Shown one piece after another: positions 57,001-64,000 of a stretch of 64,000 bases of DNA. Numbering within the stretch: position 1 is the first letter of the stretch; every line of letters begins with the position of its first letter. The position numbers were made by a program, and so were the translations under genes. The notes below the pieces were generated by a model, which worked only from the letters and a program-made list of their open reading frames with translations, was not told the origin of the DNA and made no database searches. Source of the DNA: Bombus terrestris (taxonomy: Eukaryota > Arthropoda > Insecta > Hymenoptera > Apidae); the NCBI RefSeq assembly GCF_910591885.1, contig NW_025963548.1, positions 6,625,501 to 6,689,500 on the forward strand, read 5' to 3'.

Positions 57001-60000
57001 CTTCTCCTTATGACGTGTAACGTTATGAAATATTACGTTATAACGTATAACGTTATATTGCATCACTATATGACGTATAACGTCATATTGCATGACTACA
57101 GGACGTATAACGTTATATTGCATCACTATAGGATGTAATACGTTATGATATATTACGTCATTACGTATAACGTTTTATTGCATAACTATATGACGTATAA
57201 CGTTATATACTATAACACTATGAATTAATATCGTTATATTGCATCACTAAATGACGTATAACGTTATATTGTATTACTAAATGACGTATAACGTTATATT
57301 GCATCACTATAGGACGTATAACGATATATTGCATTACTAAATGACGTATAACGTTATATTGCATCACTATAGGACGTATTACGTTATATACTATTACGTT
57401 ATAACGTATAACGCTATACTGCATCACTATATGACGTATAACGATATATTGCATTACTAAATGACGTATAACGTTATATAGATTCTCTTTATGACGTATA
57501 ACGTTATGAACTATTACGTTATAACGTATAACGTTATATTGCATCACTATAGGACGTATTACGTTATATACTATTACGTTATAACGTATAACGTTATACT
57601 GCCTCACTATATGACGTATAACGATGTATTGCATGACTATAGGACGTATTACGTTATATACTATTACGTTATAACGTATAACGTTATACTGCATCACTAT
57701 ATGACGTATAACGATATATTGCATTACTAAATGACGTATAACGTTATATAGCTTCTCTTTATGACGTGTAACGTTATGAACTATTACGTTATAACGTATA
57801 ACGTTATACTGCATCACTATATGACGTATAACGATATATTGCATTACTAAATGACGTATAACGTTATATAGCTTCTCTTTATGACGTATAACGTTATGAA
57901 CTATTACGTTATGACGTATAACGTTATATTGCATGACTACAGGACGTATAACGTTATATTGCATCACTATAGGATGTAATACGTTATGATATATTACGTT
58001 ATTACGTATGACGTTTTATTGCATAACTATATGACGTATAACGTTATATACTATAACGTTATGAATTAATATCGTTATATTGCATCACTATATGACGTAT
58101 AACGTCATATTGCATGACTATAGGACGTATAACGTTATATTGCATCACTATATGACGTATAACGTCATATTGCATGACTACAGGACGTATAACGTTATAT
58201 TGCATCACTATAGGATGTAATACGTTATGATATATTACGTTATTACGTATAACGTTTTATTGCATAACTATATGACGTATAACGTTATATACTATAACGT
58301 TATGAATTAATATCGTTATATTGCATCACTATATGACGTATAACCTCATATTGCATGACTATAGGACGTATAACGTTATATTGCATCACTATACGACGTA
58401 TAACGTTATATTGGATCACTACAGGACGTATTACGTTATGATCTGTAACGTCATACCGTGTAACGTTATATTGCATCACTATATGACGTATAACGTTATA
58501 TTGCATCACTGTAGGACGTATTACGTTATATTGCATCACTATAGGATGTAATACGTTATGATATATTACGTTATTACGTATAACGTTTTATTGCATAACT
58601 ATATGACGTATAACGTTATATACTATAACGCTATGAATTAATATCGTTATATTGCATCACTAAATGACGTATAACGTTATATTGTATTACTAAATGACGT
58701 ATAACGTTATATAGCTTCTGTTTATGACGTATAACTTTATATTGCATCACTATAGGACGTATTACGTTATATACTATTACGTTATAACGTATAACGTTAT
58801 ACTGCATCACTATATGACGTATAACGAAATATTGCACTACTAAATGACGTATAACGTTATATATCTTCTCCTTATGACGTGTAACGTTATGAAATATTAC
58901 GTTATAACGTATAACGTTATATTGCATCACTATATGACGTATAACGTCATATTGCATGACTACAGGACGTATAACGTTATATTGCATCACTATAGGATGT
59001 AATACGTTATGATATATTACGTTATAACGTATAACGTTATACTGCATCACCATATGACGTATAACGATATATTGCATGACTATAGGACGTATAACGTTAT
59101 ATTGCATCACTACATGACGTATAACGTTATATTGCATCACTATAGGACGTATTACGTTATATACTATTACGTTATAACGTATAACGCTATACTGCATCAC
59201 TATATGACGTATAACGATATATTGCATTACTAAATTACGTATAACGTTATATAGCTTCTCTTTATGACGTATAACGTTATGAACTATTACGTTATAACGT
59301 ATAACGTTATAATGCATCACTATATGACGTATAACGTCATATTGCATGTCTATAGGACGTATAACGTTATATTGCATCACTACATGACGTATAACGTTAT
59401 ATTGCATCACTATAGGACATATGATGTTATATACTATTACGTTATAACGTATAACGTTATACTGCATCACTATATGACGTATAACGATATATTGCATTAC
59501 TAAATGACGTATAACGTTATATAGCTTCTCTTTATGACGTGTAACGTTATGAACTATTACGTTATAACGTATAACGTTATATTGCATCACTATATGACGT
59601 ATAACGTCATATTGCATGACTACAGGACTTATAACGATATATTGCATCACTATAGGATGTAATACGTTATGATATATTACGTTATTACGTATAACGTTTT
59701 ATTGCATAACTATATGACGTATAACGTTATATACTATAACGTTATGAATTAATATCGTTATATTGCATCACTATATGACGTATAACGTTATACTGCATCA
59801 CTATATGAGGTATAACGATATATTGCATTACTAAATGACGTATAACGTTATATAGCTTCTCTTTATGACGTATAACGTTATATACTATAACGCTATGAAT
59901 TATTATCGTTATATTGCATCACTAAATGACGTATAACGTTATATTGTATTACTAAATGACGTATAACGTTATATTGCATCACTATAGGACGTATTACGTT

Positions 60001-60688
60001 ATATACTATTACGTTATAACGTATAACGTTATACTGCATCACTATATGACGTATAACGATATATTGCATGACTATAGGACGTATAACGTTATATTGCATC
60101 ACTACATGACGTATAACGTTATATTGCATCACTATAGGACGTATTACGTTATATACTATTACGTTATAACGTATAACGCTATACTGCATCACTATATGAC
60201 GTATAACGATATATTGCATTACTAAATGACGTATAACGTTATATAGCTTCTCTTTATGACGTATAACGTTATGAACTATTACGTTATAACGTATAACGTT
60301 ATATTGCATCACTATATGACGTATAACGTCATATTGCATGACTATAGGACGTATAACGTTATATTGCATCACTACATGACGTATAACGTTATATTGCATC
60401 ACTATAGGACGTATTACGTTATATACTATTACGTTATAACGTATAACGTTATACTGCATCACTATATGACGTATAACGATATATTGCATTACTAAATGAC
60501 GTATAACGTTATATAGCTTCTCTTTATGACGTGTAACGTTATGAACTATTACGTTATAACGTATAACGTTATATTGCATCACTATATGACGTATAACGTC
60601 ATATTGCATGACTACAGGACTTATAACGTTATATTGCATCACTATAGGATGTAATACGTTATGATATATTACGTTATTACGTATAACG
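54022..60688 (+). repeat. 7.3-kb super-repeat, copy 2
   Basis: This is the second copy of the series starting at 46,692. It has an extra stretch at about 57,000-57,480 that includes a closing block near 57,218. It lacks three units (90 bp) near 58,381 that copy 1 has at about 50,570-50,660. The match ends at about 60,688, where copy 1 continues with TCATATTGC and copy 2 with TTTTATTGCATAAC. Closing blocks lie near 54,600, 54,845, 55,626, 56,137, 57,218, 58,060, 58,300, 58,631, 59,745 and 59,893. Confidence 0.86.
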
Positions 60689-60749
60689 TTTTATTGCATA
60701 ACTATATGACGTATAACGTTATATACTATAACGTTATGAATTAATATCG
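60599..60749 (+). repeat. Reference copy of the 151-bp closing block
   Basis: Five units can be laid out. They are F with GACTACAGG at 60,599, A with GGATGTAATACG at 60,629, a unit with TATGATATATTACG at 60,659, a unit with TTTTATTGCATAAC at 60,689, and the 31-nt GAATTAATATCG unit at 60,719-60,749. This block follows a C-D-A run and recurs about 40 times outside the inverted domain. It is more conserved in order than the HORs around it. The GATGTAATACG, TATATTACG and GCATAAC variants are almost confined to it. Confidence 0.92.
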
Positions 60750-60774
60750 TTATATTGCATCACTATATGACGTA

Positions 60775-61895
60775 TAACGTTATACTGCATCACTATATGA
60801 CGTATAACGATATATTGCATTACTAAATGACGTATAACGTTATATAGCTTCTCTTTATGACGTGTAACGTTATGAACTATTACGCTATAACGTATAACGT
60901 TATACTGCATCACTATATGACGTATAACGATATATTGCATTACTAAATGACGTATAACGTTATATAGCTTCTCTTTATGACGTATAACGTTATGAACTAT
61001 TACGTTATGACGTATAACGTTATATTGCATCACTATATGACGTATAACGTCATATTGCATGACTATAGGACGTATAACGTTATATTGCATCACTATATGA
61101 CGTATAACGTCATATTGCATGACTACAGGACGTATAACGTTATATTGCATCACTATAGGATGTAATACGTTATGATATATTACGTTATTACGTATAACGT
61201 TTTATTGCATAACTATATGACGTATAACGTTATATACTATAACGTAATGAATTAATATCGGTATATTGCATCACTATATGACGTATAACGTTATATTGAA
61301 TTACTAAATGACGTATAACGTTATATTGTATTACTAAATGACGTATAACGTTATGAACTATTACGTTATAACGTATACGTTATGAACTGTTACGTTATAA
61401 CGTATAACGTTATATTGCATCACTACATGACGTGTAACGTTATATTGCATCACTATAGGACGTATTACGTTGTATACTATTACGTTATAACGTATAACGT
61501 TATACTGCATCACTATATGACGTATAACGATATATTGCATTACTAAATGACGTATAACGTTACATAGCTTCTCTTTATGACGTATAACGTTATGAACTAT
61601 TACGTTATAACGTATAACGTTATATTGCATCACTATATGACGTATAACGTCATATTGCATGACTATAGGACGTATAACGTTATATTGCATCACTATAAGA
61701 CGTATAACGTTATATTGGATCACTATAGGACGTATTACGTTATGATCTTTAACGTCATAACGTGTAACGTTATATTGCATCACTATATGACGTATAACGT
61801 TATATACAATTACGTTGTGGAGGAATAACGTTATATTGCATCACTATATGACGTATAACGTTATAGTGCATCTCTGTATGACGTATAACGATATA
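60775..61895 (+). repeat. 1.12-kb segment, copy 1 (offset 1,351 bp)
   Basis: This matches 62,126-63,246 at an offset of 1,351 bp. It contains a closing block near 61,245, a one-base deletion (AACGTATACGTTATG, near 61,376) and a GTGGAGG marker near 61,800. Two 31-nt units and one 29-nt unit give 45 times 30 plus 1, which equals 1,351. Confidence 0.9.
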
Positions 61896-62125
61896 TTGCA
61901 TTACTAAATGACGTATAACGTTATATAGCTTCTCTTTATGACGTATAACGTTATGAACTATTACGTTATGACGTATAACGTTATATTGCATCACTATATG
62001 ACGTATAACGTCATATTGCATGACTATAGGACGTATAACGTTATATTGCATCACTATAAGACGTATAACGTTATATTGGATCACTATAGGACGTATTACG
62101 TTATGATCTTTAACGTCATAACGTG

Positions 62126-63246
62126 TAACGTTATACTGCATCACTATATGACGTATAACGATATATTGCATTACTAAATGACGTATAACGTTACATAGCT
62201 TCTCTTTATGACGTGTAACGTTATGAACTATTACGTTATAACGTATAACGTTATACTGCATCACTATATGACGTATAACGATATATTGCATTACTAAATG
62301 ACGTATAACGTTATATAGCTTCTCTTTATGACGTATAACGTTATGAACTATTACGTTATGACGTATAACGTTATATTGCATCACTATATGACGTATAACG
62401 TCATATTGCATGACTATAGGACGTATAACGTTATATTGCATCACTATATGACGTATAACGTCATATTGCATGACTACAGTACGTATAACGTTATATTGCA
62501 TCACTATAGGATGTAATACGTTATGATATATTACGTTATTACGTATAACGTTTTATTGCATAACTATATGACGTATAACGTTATATACTATAACGTTATG
62601 AATTAATATCGTTATATTGCATCACTATATGACGTATAACGTTATATTGAATTACTAAATGACGTATAACGTTATATTGTATTACTAAATGACGTATAAC
62701 GTTATGAACTATTACGTTATAACGTATACGTTATGAACTGTTACGTTATAACGTATAACGTTATATTGCATCACTACATGACGTGTAACGTTATATTGCA
62801 TCACTATAGGACGTATTACGTTGTATACTATTACGTTATAACGTATAACGTTATACTGCATCACTATATGACGTATAACGATATATTGCATTACTAAATG
62901 ACGTATAACGTTACATAGCTTCTCTTTATGACGTATAACGTTATGAACTATTACGTCATAACGTATAACGTTATATTGCATCACTATATGACGTATAACG
63001 TCATATTGCATGACTATAGGACGTATAACGTTATATTGCATCACTATAAGACGTATAACGTTATATTGGATCACTATAGGACGTATTACGTTATGATCTT
63101 TAACGTCATAACGTGTAACGTTATATTGCATCACTATATGACGTATAACGTTATATACAATTACGTTGTGGAGGAATAACGTTATATTGCATCACTATAT
63201 GACGTATAACGTTATAGTGCATCTCTGTATGACGTATAACGATATA
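62126..63246 (+). repeat. 1.12-kb segment, copy 2 (offset 1,351 bp)
   Basis: This is the second copy of 60,775-61,895, with the same one-base deletion near 62,727, a closing block near 62,595 and a GTGGAGG marker near 63,155. After ACGATAT near 63,245 it continues with ACTATTACG, whereas copy 1 continues with ATTGCATTAC. Confidence 0.9.
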
Positions 63247-64000
63247 CTATTACGTTATAACGTATAACGTTGTATTGCATCACTATAGGTCGTATAACGT
63301 TATAGTGCATCACTGTATGACGTATAACGGTATATACTATTACGTTATAACGTATAACGTTATCTTTCATCACTATAGGACGTATAACGTTATATTGCAT
63401 CACTATATGACGTATAACGTTATATTGCATCACTATAGGACGTTTTACGTTATATACTATCACGTTATAACGTATAACATTATATTGCATCACTATATGA
63501 CCTATAACGATATATTGCATTACTAAATGACGTATAACGTTATATAGCTTCTCTTTATGACGTGTAACGTTATGAACTATTACGTTATAACGTATAACGT
63601 TATATTACATCACTATATGACGTATAACGTCATATTGCATGACTATAGGACGTATAACGTTATATTGCATCACTATATGACGTATAACGTTATATTGCAT
63701 CACTATAGGACGTATTACGTTATATACTATTACGTTAGAACGTATAACGTTATATTGCATCACTATAAGACGTATAACGTTATATTGGATCACTATAGGA
63801 CGTATTACGTTATGATCTTTAACGTCATACCGTGTAACGTTATATTGCATCACTATATGACGTATAACGTTATAGCGCATCACTGTATGACGTATAACGG
63901 TATATACTATTACGTTATAACGTATATCGTTATCTTTCATCACTATAGGACGTATAACGTTAATTGCATCACTATATGACGTATAACGTTATATTGCATC
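63247..64000 (+). repeat. Right edge of the window, mixed units
   Basis: This stretch is forward satellite resembling 37,925-38,160 and 33,690-33,745, with CTTTCATCAC units near 63,365 and 63,936 and a 180-bp HOR at about 63,680-63,860. Near 63,960 a unit is short by two bases (ACGTTAATTGCATC). The window ends inside a unit, so the array continues. Confidence 0.85.

Larger units (their letters stand above)
1..64000. repeat. 30-bp satellite array covering the whole window
   Basis: Every stretch I read resolves into units of about 30 bp. Most units start with TTATATTGC, TTATATAC, TTATATAGC or TTATGAAC and end in GTATAACG or GTGTAACG. The commonest core is ATTGCATCAC followed by TATATGACG, TATAGGACG or TACATGACG. 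No unique-sequence island, transposon or gene interrupts the array, and both window edges cut through units, so the array extends further on both sides. The typical A unit has 9 G/C in 30 and the B unit 7 in 30. Arrays of this size with nested higher-order structure are known from eukaryotic centromeric, pericentromeric and subtelomeric heterochromatin. Which of these this is, and in which organism, cannot be read from the sequence. I do not recognise the unit as a named satellite family. Confidence 0.98.

Noticed and set aside
1..64000. CRISPR array, because of about 30-bp direct repeats
   Set aside because: There are no unique spacers. Every interval is itself a repeat unit, there are no cas genes, and the array is far too long and too degenerate.
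1..64000. CENP-B box
   Set aside because: I searched by eye for the TTCG and CGGGA core pattern in the common units and did not find it. The nearest string, AACGGGTCC near 16,645, lacks the rest of the motif.
1..64000. tRNA, rRNA or other structured RNA genes
   Set aside because: The low-complexity AT-rich units give many short palindromes but no cloverleaf, conserved rRNA segment or box A/B promoter pattern that I could recognise.

Overview
The whole 64,000-base window is one uninterrupted block of AT-rich tandem-repeat (satellite) DNA. The basic unit is about 30 bp long, with AACGTT close to every unit boundary and roughly 23 to 30 % G+C in the common unit types. I find no protein-coding gene, rRNA, tRNA, transposon, CRISPR array, telomere repeat or unique-sequence island. 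Many long open frames exist on both strands, but they are by-products of a 30-bp period that is divisible by three. An array of this size and structure points to nuclear heterochromatin (centromeric, pericentromeric or subtelomeric) of a eukaryote. The sequence gives no basis for naming a taxon. The high density of CpG suggests a genome or region without strong methylation-driven CpG loss, or an array homogenised recently.

Unit types. I use these letters: A (ATTGCATCAC with ATATGACG, ATAGGACG or ACATGACG), B (TATACTATTACG), C (TATAGCTTCTC), D (TATGAACTATTACG), E (ATTGCATTACTAAATG), F (TCATATTGCATGAC), G (TATGATCTTTAACG) and H (ATTGGATCAC). They are arranged in higher-order repeats (HORs). The clearest is a nine-unit, 270-bp HOR in the order C-D-A-F-A-A-B-A-E, as at 12,871-13,140. 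It has 240-, 300- and 330-bp variants made by losing or gaining units. A separate 151-bp closing block ends in a 31-nt unit containing GAATTAATATCG and recurs about 40 times. A few 29- and 31-nt marker units break the strict 30-bp phase, and they account for the spacing of every large duplication I checked.

Layout. (1) 1-13,270: forward orientation, two related super-repeats of about 6.6 kb. (2) 13,271-21,130: two almost identical 3,930-bp copies in tandem, each ending in a diverged block of about 580 bp. (3) 21,151-28,150: a second subfamily. Its left 0.8 kb is forward, and the rest (21,927-28,150) is inverted and contains a 1,724-bp segment repeated at an offset of 2,669 bp. (4) 28,151-33,744: forward again, with mixed and partly truncated HORs. 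(5) 33,745-42,420: two copies of a 3.9-kb segment 4,739 bp apart. (6) 42,421-46,691: mixed HORs. (7) 46,692-60,688: two copies of a super-repeat of about 7.3 to 7.8 kb that differ by whole-HOR indels. (8) 60,775-64,000: a 1.12-kb segment repeated at an offset of 1,351 bp, then the edge of the window.

The structure is nested: a probable 15-bp half-unit, then 30-bp units, HORs of 180 to 330 bp, and super-repeats of 1.3 to 7.8 kb. This fits expansion by unequal exchange and gene conversion, plus one inversion. All units and copy boundaries were found by reading the sequence; percent identities are estimates from spotted differences.
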